From Bathymodiolus brooksi (lineage: Eukaryota; Mollusca; Bivalvia; Mytilida; Modiolidae), in the NCBI GenBank assembly GCA_963680875.1, contig OY804575.1, forward strand, positions 29,416,494 through 29,480,493: DNA of 64,000 nucleotides, in the 5' to 3' direction. Below, in pieces: positions 12,401 to 26,700 of the stretch. Numbering within the stretch: position 1 is the first letter of the stretch; each line of letters opens with the position of its first letter. Both the position numbers and the translations under genes were made by a program. The notes beneath the pieces are model-generated. The model was given only the letters and a program-made list of their open reading frames with translations. It was not told where the DNA came from and searched no databases.

Positions 12401-15400
12401 TCCACAGGGGAATCATGTGGCCAAGTTTGGTAAAGATCCAATATACAGAACTAAAGTTATCGTGTGGAAACGATCATGTTGTCAAAAATTCTATTTATAG
12501 TAATGGTGACCTTGACCTTTGACCTAATGTCCCCAAAAATAAATACGGTTCTTCCCCTTCCACAGGGGAATCATGTGGCCAAGTTTGGTCAAGATCCAAT
12601 ATACAGAACTAAAGTTATCGTGTGGAAACGATCCTGTTGTCAAAAATTCTATTTATAGTAATGGTGACCTTGACCATTGACCTAATGACCCTAAAATAAA
12701 TAGGGTTCTTTCCCTTCTACAGGGGAATCATGTGGCCAAGTTTGGTAAAGATCCAATATACAGAACTAAAGTTATCGTGTGGAAACGACCCTGTTGTCAA
12801 AAATTATATTTACAGTAATGGTGACCTTGACCTTTGACCTAATGACCCCAAAATAAATAGGGTTCTTCCCCTTCCACAGGGGAATCATGTGGCCAAGTTT
12901 GGTAAAGATCCAATATACAAAACTAAAGTTATCGTGCGGAAACCTGTGTGGACGCCCGCCACCCACCGCCCGCCATACCCAATCACATAATACAGCCCGT
13001 CTCGAGACGGGCGTATAAAAATTACAATTTTGCTCATTATATGAATCCCACCATTAAAAGTGAAAGACGCATGTAAACAAACAAAATCTTAATGAAAGAG
13101 AAGAAGTTTTAGCATATGTAGTAAGAATTGTTAAAGAAGGTAAGAAAATTGCAGTGATCACTCATTAAACACATACCATTGGCATACTCATTCTCAACTG
13201 TAAACAACATTGTTACATTATAACAACATGCTAAAATGTGCAGTAATAAAAACATGCCCTAGCCTCTTGTTTATGAAGTCAAACTTACACTTCAGTCATA
13301 ATTGTGTACTTAAGTACAGCTTGTTTTCCTGTTTAAATGTTTTTATCACTAATTTTAATGTATTTATGGATTGAATGTTTGGATGATAATTATGATCCTT
13401 TAATATTCCAACACATTTAACATTAAAAAGGAGTAAAATGTGTCAATGACATATTCTGGACCAAAGCTATTATTATTATACCTAATATACATTAGAAAAT
13501 TAAATAATACAAGATGGGAGTTAAATTTTATTTTATATCTTAAATATTTAATTTCATACAGTTTACAATTATTTTGTATCAACGTAAATATGCAAAAAAA
13601 AATTCAAGAGAACTGGAGAGCACAAATTTAAATCTTCTCAAAACAGACTTGAAGCAGCACAACATGGAAATTAATGTCCTTGAAAATTTAAGGGTTTTTC
13701 GGTTTACTGGTAATTAAAATGTCATATAAAGATGGGGTAGTTGAATTACAATTGATATAATTTTACTAACAAAACTGAAGTCAATTGTTGTAAAGAGACA
13801 GTCTTTATTTTGTAGCTATATTTATTAATATAAGATAAAACAAATAATGTCTTGTAACTTAATCTTATTGTATTTTGTGGTACATTGTTTGTGTATTACT
13901 AATTAGGTTTATGAATTATGGTGTTTAACACCACATTCAACAATTTTTCAGTCCTATCGTGGTGGTATGTATTACTAAATAGAAATAGTTTTTGTAATGA
14001 TCATTTAATATAAGAATTAGACACTTTGAAGTGTAGCCTACAAACAAAGTATCCCCTACAGAACACTCTAAATAACTCAATATTACTATACTGTATCAGA
14101 ACATGTCCAGCAAATAAACAAGTGTTTGAAGCAAAATAACAAACTAGCAAACACACAACATGGTCACCAAGATATTATATTCCATTAACATCTATTAAAT
14201 AGTATTCATACTTATGTCAGATTGGGTTTGTTTTCTCTCTAAAAAAATATGTAAGTTAGTTAAAAGGATGAATGCTTAAAAGACATTTATTTCCTACTAA
14301 CCTCTTCTTGAAAGTAAAAAATTCAGTGAAAATATACGTAGTAAGAAGCATTTTCAATCTTGATTTTAAATGTGGGGTTTTTTTCAAACAAAATAAAGAT
14401 ATGCTACAATAGAAATATAATGAATTATATATCTCAGTGACTAAACTAAATAAAATGTGTTGTTACTTTACCCCTTTTTCCTTGATAAACAAGAAATAAT
14501 CAGTTAGTACTTTGTTCATGGATTTACAGTTATATCTACATGGGAACAGACACATGTGTTAGATACTGTTCTTATTATGATGCTCATCTATATCATTTTT
14601 CAACTATATTTTATGCATAACATTAAGGTCTAAAACAATTAGATCACAATTCTCATGCAGTAACTTAGCAACAGAAAATATTTGACTTAAATTATATCTT
14701 TTTCTCTTTTGATCTCCTTTAAAAGTAATTAAATGTGTTAAAAATGAACCTAAATATGTCTGTATATAAAATATACAGACATATTTAGGTTCATTTTTAA
14801 CACATTTAATTTTTTTATCAAGGCTATCTTTCACAGCCTCGGTCATTTGATGGTCAATGGGCCAGGCTCCAAATAGAGTCCATATACATTTTGTAAATAA
14901 TTAACATCTATTGTCATCTAAGTACAAACAATGAGACATTTGAGTCAAATGTGATGGAGTAAAAAATGGGTCTTCTTACAAAAGAACACTAAATTCTTGA
15001 TAATAACAAACTACAGTTTTGTTCATCTTAAAACGTCACAAAGCTTTAAATATACATATCTATTGTAATACTTTAAAACATACACACATATTACTTTTAA
15101 TCATACCTCTCATTCTATCCTGATTCTGTTTTTCAGTCGTTGCCTCTGACAACCCTGTTGGTTTATAACCAATATTCTGTAAATATATAAATGTTATGTT
15201 TATTATTTCAACCCATTTACATATTTATTTGCTTATGCATGTGTATGGGATTCTATTAACCAATTTGACTCTGCCACATTTTTGTGCCTGTCCCAAGCAA
15301 GAACCTGGATTTTCCACATCATATTCATATGTGGTCAGGTGGTCTTTGTTATGTTCAATGAGTTATGGTGAGATGTGATTGTTCATTTTGCTGATATTGG

Positions 15401-18400
15401 TGGAATTGTTGACCATCACTGTTTAAACTTTCTTTTCATAATATAAGCTACATGTAATTAGTTTTCTCATGTTAAATGAATTTTTCAAACTTTTTTTAAT
15501 GACAGCAAAATTTAAGCAGTCAAAATATAACAACAGTCAAAATTCTTATTTCTAAGAAAAATGATGTTTTCCCATGACAAGTTGAAATTGTTCAATTTTG
15601 ATGCTCTTGTTATCCAATGGACTGGATTTAAATACCCACTATATGAATTTTTATTCTTAAAAAATATCAATTTTTATTGTTTTTGTAATTTCACATGGGA
15701 CAAACATAGAATATAGAAGTGTGAAGATATTATTATATGAAGGGATCAATTACAATATAAAACAATGTAATATTTAAACATAATACAGAATATAACAATG
15801 TAACAAATGAAACCAAACATAGTTGACATGTAATCACTCTCCTAGTTTCTGTAATATAATTTGTTTTCTTTCATACACATATTTCCTTACATGTTCGGGT
15901 CGTCGTGGTCGTGATCATATGGTAGTTGGATTTACAACTAACTGTGCAATCAGTGCCTATCACCACTAAAGTTGTGATTTCGAACCCCATTCATGGCGAT
16001 GTGTAATCGATACAATGGTATGTGATAAAGTTTGTCAGTGACTTGCAACAGGTCGGTAGTTTTTTCCCGGCTTCCTCCACCAATAAAACTGATCGCCACA
16101 ATATAACTGAAATATTGTTGAAAGTGGCATTAAACACCATAAACCAAACCTTACATATTAGTTGTCTTTGAAATACATGTGTATAGCAAAATTCTGAATA
16201 CTGTGTATACCTGTTGTTAAGATGTGTTGTCATACTTTTTAATATTTGTGAAGTTCACTATTTAGGGGTCGAATCTACTTTGGCAGATCCCCAGAAGTCA
16301 GATATTGTAATAATCAGCATGCCCACAGGTTTTTTCATCTGGGGGTACATGTACCCTTTTACCTTCATTTTTGGGGGTACATCCAAATTTTTGGGGGTGC
16401 AATCTCTAACTCTTCATTTGGGGGTACAAAGAAAATGAACTGCATTTTCTCCACGCAAGGTCGTGCACCATGCTGTTTTTTGTAAATATTACGCAGAGTT
16501 GGCGAAAACTTTTTTTTCTGTCTGACATTAGGTCAGACAGGAAGTGGGGTTCTGTCTGACCCATGGCCTTTGTGTCTGTCTCACCATTTTTTTTGTAATA
16601 TTGTATATAACCTGTCAAATTTTGTTTTTTATACAGAACTGAATGCAAGATTACCTATATATAGTCATGATCATTAAACAACTCAATTAAATGTTTTTTT
16701 GTACACATATTTTTATCTAAAAAGATAAGGCAGATATGGCCAACAATCCATATCTAATGGTCCGATCATGTTCCGAATATTATACATCAATGTCAGTTTC
16801 CGGTTTACCTACATTTTTAATTTCATTTAAGAATATGAATCTGTTGTCATCTTCAATATATAAGCATCTCAAAACATATTTAATTAAACACAAACAATCT
16901 TTGATACTTGGGGAGTGTGGAAGTCAACTTATTTCTGTGCTCAGTAATATATTTCAGTTTTAATGTTCCACGTTTTGCAGGTGCTCGCTCCTACTAAAAG
17001 GATGTTTACATTTACGCATAGGAGTTTCGATTACAAATAGGAACGTGTCGGTCTGACAGAATAAATAAACAAATTTCAATTTTAATGCCATTGGCAGTGG
17101 AAACTGTGAGTGAATAAATTTCAATTGTCAACTGGACGACCACAAAGTAATATTTTCGTGACGGACATTGGGACAGACACGGTTCATTAATTAATCGGAC
17201 CGACCGTTATTCTGCTTGTCCAACGATGTTCGCCAACTCTGATTATGGGATTTAACAGTAGCAGTTCTTATGATTGGACAAATAAAAAATAAGGAGCCAA
17301 TAGAATTGGGCGATCTATAAATCATATCATCTCACTTAAAATATGCAAGGAACGCTCTGATTGGATAATATTACCGAAATTAACTAATCAGAACAACTCT
17401 ATTATACGTACCTTGAAGTGAATTGTAAACAAAAGGTAATTTTTATACAGTGCTCGCAACGGGTTCTCTACGTGCACGCACGTAGGGTTCTTTCAATTAT
17501 ACGTGCATGATTTTTATTCTACGGGAAACACGTACTGTAGTATGTGAATGGGCATGCTGATAATCAATGCGCATGACCCATAACCTTTCATTTCGCTGCC
17601 ATGCGGATATGACAACAAAAGGGTTAGGGTTAGGGTTCGCTAAAGTAGAAGTACTCTTTTATTTGTTGCTATAGCTTGATTTCATTTTTTTAAATTGTGA
17701 TATTTACCTGTTGTTGTTGTTGTTGATTTTGTTGAAATGTGCTATCATATTTTGGACGTTTTGCCTCAGAGCCTTGATAATCTCCCCCATCATCTGTTTC
17801 ACTTTCTGTGGCAGTCTACAATTTTTACAAAAAAATTAAAAAAATATACAGCATGTCACGCTGTTTAATTTATTATCAACATCCCCTGGGATTTGAAAAT
17901 TTTTTGTGCAAAAAAATTATATTATCATATATAATCTGCATCCAAATCTCCTGTTCAATCATTTTAATTTAAAATAAATATGTTTATCTAAGATGAATTC
18001 CTGTTTTAAAAGGAGAAAAAACAAGATGTTGCACGCTATGTCGTGCTAAGAATACCCCCACTCATTCATTTGTAAGTTGCACGGTAAACAGGAAGTAGAT
18101 GTGCGGTAAACCTGGAAAGGGGAGACACTGTACAAGTCACCATGCCAAAGCCATATATCAAATATAAAATCATTTCTTCCAGTAGAAGCTGAGATAACTG
18201 TTACGAAAGTTTTCATTACGGCAAACATGAAAAATTCTAAGCCGCACTGTAAACAGGAAGTAGATGTGCGGTAAACCTGGAAAGGGGAGACACGGTACAA
18301 GTCACCATGCCAAAGCCATATATCAAATATAAAATCATTTCTTCCAGTAGAAGCTGAGATATCTGTTACGAAAGTGTGAACGGATGGACAGAAAAATGGA

Positions 18401-20698
18401 CGGACAGACGGACAAGGTGATTGCAATATAGCCTCCACTTTATGAGTGGGGGTATAATAAATGAAATGATTAAGCAATGAAATTGCTAGTTCTATAATAT
18501 CTGTACATTTTTTGTATTTATATCAAAGAACCAACCTTGGTAACAATTTCAAATGCTAGTTGTTTTTCATTAATTTTTTCCCTAAAAAGTTTCAACAGGA
18601 ATAACAAGAAAACATGAAAACATTATAATCCAAAAGCAATGGTTATCTATTGAATTCAAATAAAATAAATTAATGGTTAAATTGTATCTTAATGACTACA
18701 AAGTAGTTTTAACTAAGTAATTTTTAGCTTGTGTTATCTTATACTCAAGTTAATCCAGAAAACATCAGCATGACTTAACACTAGGGACATCAAAATCCTA
18801 ATTTCCTTGGCTGTATATTAATTTCCATCAGGAAGTGCTAATTATTTGTACTTTTCAGCGGAGATTCCATGTGAAATGTAGGGATTAATACACAATAATG
18901 GAGATTAGATTCAAATCGAGAGATTTATACATGCATCGAGAGATTATAACCTGTATCGGTAAATTATTACTTCGTAGTTCAATTTCATACTTTATTTGGC
19001 AGGATTTAATCGATAATCTTTATATATATATATATATAGATGTTTGTACATTTATCGATTTTTTACGAATGGGTACGTATATATATACGCGATCGAGTTG
19101 AGAAAAATTGGATGTTTGTTTTCATTTAGTTATGTATCGACAGCTATAGTGTATTTATGAATAAAATATGTTTAAAATGAAATAGTGTATTTACCATTGG
19201 CAGAAGTAAAAAAAACGAATTCGCAACAAATGAAAACGGAATACATATTTCGCCAAAGATCGAGTCTGTATTAATGAATATATATATATGCAATCAAGTA
19301 TTCACGGCTGACAAAAAATAATAAACGTAATTTACACATTTCACCAAGATCGAGTTTAACAGCCGGTTTAATTTTCATGAATTAAATGATGAATGTTGAA
19401 ATAAAAATTCCTTCTGTCCTGACCACGCAGGTGTTATAATTATCACACCATGTACATGTTTTCAACATGTTTGCATGTGTACTGATCGATCGCAAGAGCT
19501 ATATATAGCACACAGGTAAGTTATATATTTTAGCTGCAGTACATTAATATGCATATATATTTTTTTTTTACAGACATTTCAAGAAAAGGTATCAAAATAT
19601 AAAATCGTTTGTTTTGTGTTATACCACAAGTTAGTTTTTATCTTATAATTTTTAGTTCTTTTTTCATTAAACTTTAATTATCATTATTTCTGTATAGTGT
19701 ACATGTACTAACAACTGTTTTCACTAACAAAACAATTTCTTTTACAAGTTAATTGCTAACCCTTTCATTTGTATAGACAACAGAATATAATTATTGATTT
19801 TTGCAGGTGCGTACGTGTATATGTATCGACGGCCTGTTGACAGAAAATAAAAACCGAATATACATTTCTCCCAGGTCGAGTTTTAAATTTAACAGACTAT
19901 TTTAATGAATATATATATGCTATCAAGTTATAATGAAGAATGTTGTATTAATCCTGGCGTTTGTTTGGATATTAGGTGGTGGGTTTTTTTTACCGGTTTT
20001 TGTACTGCACGAAATCGCAGACAAAATATGGTAGAATGATCATAACCCGATCAAGTGAGTTAAAATATATCACATAGTGTCATTATTGTAGCTATTAATT
20101 ATATGTGTTTATTCAAAACCATGTTTGCTTTTTATTTTTAATGCTTAAGTATAATTGTCTTTAGTGCTTTTCGGGAAACTGCTTATATTTCTTTTATTTT
20201 ACAGATATTTCAATAAAAGGTATCAAAATATTAAATAGTTTGTTTTATGTTATTTTGTTACCTTCCATTCAGTTTTTTTTGTTGTAGTTTGTGTTATATT
20301 ATTTCTGTTAATGTTTTTTTTTTAATGCAGTTTCTAATACAACTTTTTATGTTTATTATTCTTATTGTTCATTTTTATAACTGTGTTCATTAACAAAACA
20401 ATTATGTTATAGGTTAATTGTTAATCCTTAGTAAGGTTTGACAGTCTTATCAATGAATTATGTAACTTTTATCAAGTTTTATGAAAGTAAATGATTTTTG
20501 TTATCACTTAATTATCTATAATTAAAATAAATGTAACGTTTCTACATTAGAAAAATGAGCTTCAAATTGTTTCTTGCCAATAATTTTATCATTTTATAGG
20601 TTAATGTTGTTTTAATTTTCATATTTCTAGAAAATAAGCTGGTTTGAAGCCTAGTCAACAACAGACCTACAAAGAATTAAATTATTATATACATGTAT

Positions 20699-20737
<39 letters not shown>

Positions 20738-23700
20738 ATTTTAGTTAGAAAAAATTATGGTAGAAGTAAGCAAACACATTTTTGTTCTCCACTTGCTCTT
20801 CCTTTCCCTTCATGCAGCTTCTATAAGATAAAACTACCTCACAGTTTATTAGGACTTCTGTAATGAAGGAGAGAACTATATGGTGCCAAGGAGAGTTTAT
20901 TTGAGGTGCCCGCAACACTGGTATTATAGGAATGGTGATTGTTAAAGACATCACATGATGCGAAGATGAGAATTATGTACACATCACCAGTACCAGAAGT
21001 AGTAACATAAACAAATTATAAAAACCCGTTTTTGGTACTGTCGTATATTTGGACATATCAATTTAAACTGGTGCGATGAATGAAAAAAAATCAATATGAT
21101 TTTATTATATTATACAGAAAACAAGAGATTGTTTTGATTGTAGGAAATGCACAGAAAACATGATTTAAACAATGAAAGACAAAACAAAGAAATACTTTCC
21201 CAAAGAAATAAACATTTGAAAGGCAAAATAATACTTTTTTTTAATCCACTACAAAATTAAGTAATGTGTAAAGCCCCGTTTACACGATCAAAGTTTTCCA
21301 TCAAAAACTTTGGTCAAAGTTTTTTGACCATGTAAACCTGCATCAAAAACTTTGGTCAAAAACTTTGACGGACTTTGATGGATTAGAACTCCATTCTATT
21401 TTTCTAAAAACTTTGATGGACTTTGATGGGAACTAACCAATCAGAATGGTTTTTGGAATCAAGATCATTAAGATATTATGTAAACAGAAGCACATGGTAA
21501 ATATGGCGGGAAACAACAGACAAACAAGTTCAAATAAAATGTCAAAATTTAACTGGACAAATGAGTTAGTAAATGATCTCATGATATATGGTCGGACCTT
21601 TTCCAGGAGCATATTAAATGTTTCTTTGCTCATTCTCATATTTTTATATTCATCAATATCTTCAGCCCTCAGCTCTTGCAGTAGAGTGTTATAGCAACTT
21701 CTGGTCCTCCTCCTTTGAAGCCAGGCTTTAGACCACATTCTCCTTGGTCTAACACAAAGTCTACGCAGCCTTCGCCTTAAAATCAAAGTGCACAAAATGC
21801 ACACATACAAAGCAACATACTCCTCAAAGTCAGCCATGTTTATGTTATCTTTGCATTTCCCGCCAATTACCATCAAAAACTTTGATCCTGTAAACAGGGC
21901 AGTTCTTCATCAAAGTTTTCGATCAAAGTTAACGGGGCTTAACAATAAAAAATAAAAGAGAAAACAAATATCAGACTGACAGGAAATTATATAATTCTTA
22001 CTACTTTGGTATTTCACCCCCATAAAATAGTTAATACCTTGACAGTAGTGAAAACAGCACGTTGACATCCGAGAAAGGGGCCTCTGGGCATGACGAACTG
22101 TATAAATATCTTTGGGGCAATTCCCCCTCCCACCCCCCAAATAATATCAATATAATTATTAAGAATATAAGAATATTTTAACAAGAAAACAAGGCCTTAT
22201 ACTTTACAAAAAAATTGCATTGTGACATTTTCTATATATGAACGTTACAGTTAACTAAAATTCCAAAAACGCGTCATGTACAGTACACTCCGGTCAGGTC
22301 GGACATATCCCTCCCAAAATGTCCGACTCACTCCAGGGAAATGTCCGACAAATTTGAGAGTCAACACCCTCTAACACCGACTATTTGGTCGGACATCGTG
22401 GGTGCATTCAGAGTATTTGGTCGGACGTGAGAGTGGATATTTAAAGATTTTTTTTTACATTTCTCGAGGTGAACATGTCAAACATTTTGTGATCGATGTG
22501 TATTTGTAAGCGTACTTTCTTTCCGGTGTGTAGAATGTCCGGGTACGTAAATACCCTAGTGTATTTCTACCTTGCACCATATTCGCGCCAGGAAAGGTAG
22601 CTTAAAGGTCAATATATAACTGAAATATTGTTGAAAAGTGACGTTTAAACACCCATAGCCTCATATAAATTATTGCAATAAAATATTGATTAAGTAACGA
22701 AATCGATATAAATTATTTTCCAGTATATTTAGTATAAAAGGCTTGTTCTGCACGCTTACTGTGAGATGTATTGCAACCGCCATTTTTTACTACAACCATG
22801 TGCGCATGCTCGTGTTTGATGGGAAAGCTATAGCTATATTTAGATATTTTGTGATAATAATTTTATATTGTAAATCGATCCACCCTGTGATTTTTTTCAA
22901 CAAGATACATTTTTTATAGTATATATTTTATTATAAAATACAACATTGAACTGATTTTCGCTAACACTTCAATCATTGAATATTGTTTTTTTCGGATGTT
23001 GAATATTTTTTCCCCAGAATTGCACCCCCTGTTAGTATACTTTTATTGCTTTATTTAAAAAAAAATAACACCAAGAACATCGATGATACGAGTCTTCTTA
23101 TTCAGAAATAAACCTACAGCAAAATAAAGGTATACTGTAAACAAAATCGTCATTTTTATCTAGATTTATGGTCCGAAAAATACGGTACTCCTCTACTATA
23201 CTAATTTGGATTAGGTGATGGGAATTAGGTGCCATCATCAAAATAAAGATTAAAAAAATGTATTTTATGATAATGATGGCTGATTAAAATTGTTTGTCAT
23301 GCATTAGCTGTCAGTTGTAATATACAGGATGTAACCAATATACAGGAAGAGCCCCTACTGTGAAGCCATCTATTTCGAGATGCCATTCAATGAAAATAAC
23401 AACCTGACCATATTGTTAAATAAGAATAAGAATTAGATAAGAAATTAAAATTTATAGAAGGCAAGGATTTATATAATTAACACATTAAGTCACATTTCAT
23501 TTATTTAGCTTGGGTCAGTTATCAATTAAAAAGACAAAAATGGTTTTAAAAAAAATCTGTCTAATAAGTATTTACCTAAATAACGATATCATGATGTATA
23601 ATAATTTCTCACCGTAAATGTATTTATTTTATTAAGATATTTATACACATATGCAAGAAAGAAAAATATAAAAATTTATTTTTTAAGTAAATTAGAATTA

Positions 23701-26700
23701 TTTACCCGGGTTCGTTCGCCCTACATTTGGCAAACGCATAAAAGAGCAAATGCACCCGATATGTAAACCGGCAACTGTCTGCAGCAAGTGAAAGGGCCTT
23801 GGCATCGATTGTCGCGAGTACATAGGGACATATTAATATTCACTTCTAGTGCACTTAAAACATGGGTACTGCATGTTAATTCATTTTATTCATGGATATT
23901 ATTGTATATATTGCCCGTGACGGCCGTTAGCATATCTATACTTTCCGTACTGTATATCACTCATTTACTTCAGCTTTACTAAGATACGCATGTTTCTTTA
24001 TGCACGAATTTATTGGTTAGCAGAATTTGGGGACGTTTCCTGTTAACAGTTTAACTATCTGAGAGTGGAGACTCTCACTCCGACATGGGAGGATTTTGTC
24101 GGACGATTTTGTCAGACAATTTTAAGAGTGACACTCTCTTCAAGTCCGACAAAACTCTGTGTCCGACCTGAGAGTATGATCGTTGATACACTTGGAGGGA
24201 TCTGTACACTAAATTTGATATATAAGTTTGACACTGCATTACTGATTATTTAAAAACTATACAACTTGCAGTTTTCTAAAAAAAAATTAAAAAATTAATC
24301 GAAAACACGATTACAAATCAATTACAGAATTACCAAATCTAATTATGAGGGTTAAATGTTGGACTATATAGGTCGTGTTCTTTATTTAGCTTGCAATTTT
24401 GAAACACGATAATTTAATAAAGAGTGAGTGGTGATCATTGTTATTTAACGCCAATGCAGCAATTTTTCAGCTATATCATGGCGAGAACATGTTAATTTTC
24501 AATGAGATGATGATGTCCGCTTTGTACTAGACTAATACGCTGGATTTAATTTTTATAGTGCTAGCTCACTGAAACAAGTCCACAGATAGACATGTCGCCC
24601 CACTCGGATTCGTTATCCTGATTCTGAGCTAATCAGTCGTTGCTCTTTCTCCTTAATGTTGGGTACTTAGCGGAGAAGCAACAAATACCAAGTTTAGTCT
24701 TTGATTTTGTCCCAACTGGGGCTTGAACCCACGATCTACCGCACTCGAGTATGAGTGATTTTTTGATCAATTTTACAAAAGATCGCTCGTTCTACCAACT
24801 CTTAATTCACTTATCTTTGCGTATATATATATATATCTGCTTTACTTATTCCAAGGGACTGAAATGTTTAACTTTGCTCATAATCGAAACATACACTTGT
24901 TAAAATTTCTCAATTTATTATTTGTAAACATCAAATATCATTTATACTTTGTTTATTTTTAATACCCTACATATATATAATTATCAGGGAGAACGGACCC
25001 AAAACCCGACTAATGCAGGTAAAAAAAAATTCCACATAAAAAACGTCATCCAACTGGAAATCTCCAAAAATGAAAATAGTCGAAAAATTAGAGAAATTAT
25101 ATTAACTAAAAGGGAAATAAAAAATAACTGATAAAAACGCAACAGAAAATAATAATAACAAAAACTGAATGGAAGGTTATAACAAAAAAACATAAAACAA
25201 ACTATTTAATATTTTGATACCTTTTCTTGAAATATCTGTAAAATAAAAGAAATATATGCAGTTTCCCGAAAAAACACTAAAGACAATTATACTTAAGCAT
25301 TAAAAATAAAAAGCAAACATGGTTTTAAATAAACACAGATAATTAATAGCTACAATAATTACACTATGTGATATACTTTAACTCACTTGATCGGGTCATG
25401 ATCATTCTACCATATTTTGTCTGGGGGGGGGGGGAGGAAAAACACGGCGTAATATCCAAACAAACGCCAGGATTAATGCAACATTCTTCATTATAACTTG
25501 ATAGCATATATATATTCATTAAAATAGTCTGTTAAATTTAAAACTCGACCTGGGAGAAATGTATATTCGGTTTTTATTTTCTGTCAACAGGCCGTCGATA
25601 CATATACACGTACGCATCTGCAAAAATCAATAATTATATTCTGTTGTCTATACAAATGAAAGGGTTAGCAATTAACTTGTAAAAGAAATTGTTTTGTTTG
25701 TGAAAACAGTTGTTAGTACACTATACAGAAATAAAGATAATTAAAGTTTAATGAAAAAAAAACTAAAAATTATAAGATAAAAACTAACTTGTGGTATAAC
25801 ACAAAACAAACGATTTTATATTTTGATACCTTTTCTTGAAATGTCTAAAAAAAGAAAAATATACATATTAATATACTGCAGCTAAAATATATAACTTACC
25901 TGTGTGCTATATATAGCTCTCGCGATCGATCACTACACAAACATGTTGTAATGTAAATATTGTATTTGTGTATCTGTTATTTATTTGTCATGTATGTGTT
26001 GTGTTGTATTTTTATATGTAACTTCTCTATACCATTGTAATGTATGGTTTATTTGAGAATAAAGAGTCTTAGGTCTTAGGAAAACATAGAAGGAATTTTT
26101 ATTTCAACATTCATCATTTAATTCATGAAAATTAAACCGGCTGTTAAACTCGATCTTGGTGAAATGTGTAAATTACGTTTATTATTTTTTGTCAGCCGTG
26201 AATACTTGATTGCATATATATATATTCATTAATACAGACTCGATCTTTGGCGAAATATGTATTCCGTTTTCATTTGTTGCGAATTCGTTTTTTTTTACTT
26301 CTGCCAATGGTAAATACACTATTTCATTTTAAACATATTTTATTCATAAATACACTATAGCTGTCGATACATAACTAAATGAAAACAAACATCCAATTTT
26401 TCTCAACTCGATCGCATATATATATACGTACCCATCCGTAAATAAATCGATAAATGTACAAACATCTATATATATATATATATAAAGATTATCGATTAAA
26501 TCCTGCCAAATAAAGTATGAAATTGAACTACGAAGTAATAATTTACCGATACAGGTTATAATCTCTCGATGCATGTATAAATCTCTCGATTTGAATCTAA
26601 TCTCCATTAATGTGTATTAATCCCTACATTTCACATGGAATCTCCGCTGAAAAGTACGAATAATTAGCACTTCCTGATGGAAATTAATATACAGCCAAGG

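Noticed and set aside
18046..18477. 143-codon minus-strand ORF as a gene
   Set aside because: It spans the duplicated interior of a MITE-like element; the two halves of the ORF are the same repeat.
18775..18778. TTAA duplication (piggyBac/Kolobok) for the 7.9-kb element
   Set aside because: The right flank is GTAAG, so only TAA is shared; with CACTA ends the EnSpm assignment fits better.
18898..19101. Short ORF starting [14 protein letters not shown], also present reversed at 26344-26607
   Set aside because: Mirror images because they lie in the inverted arms of the CACTA element; low complexity, ends in an AT microsatellite.
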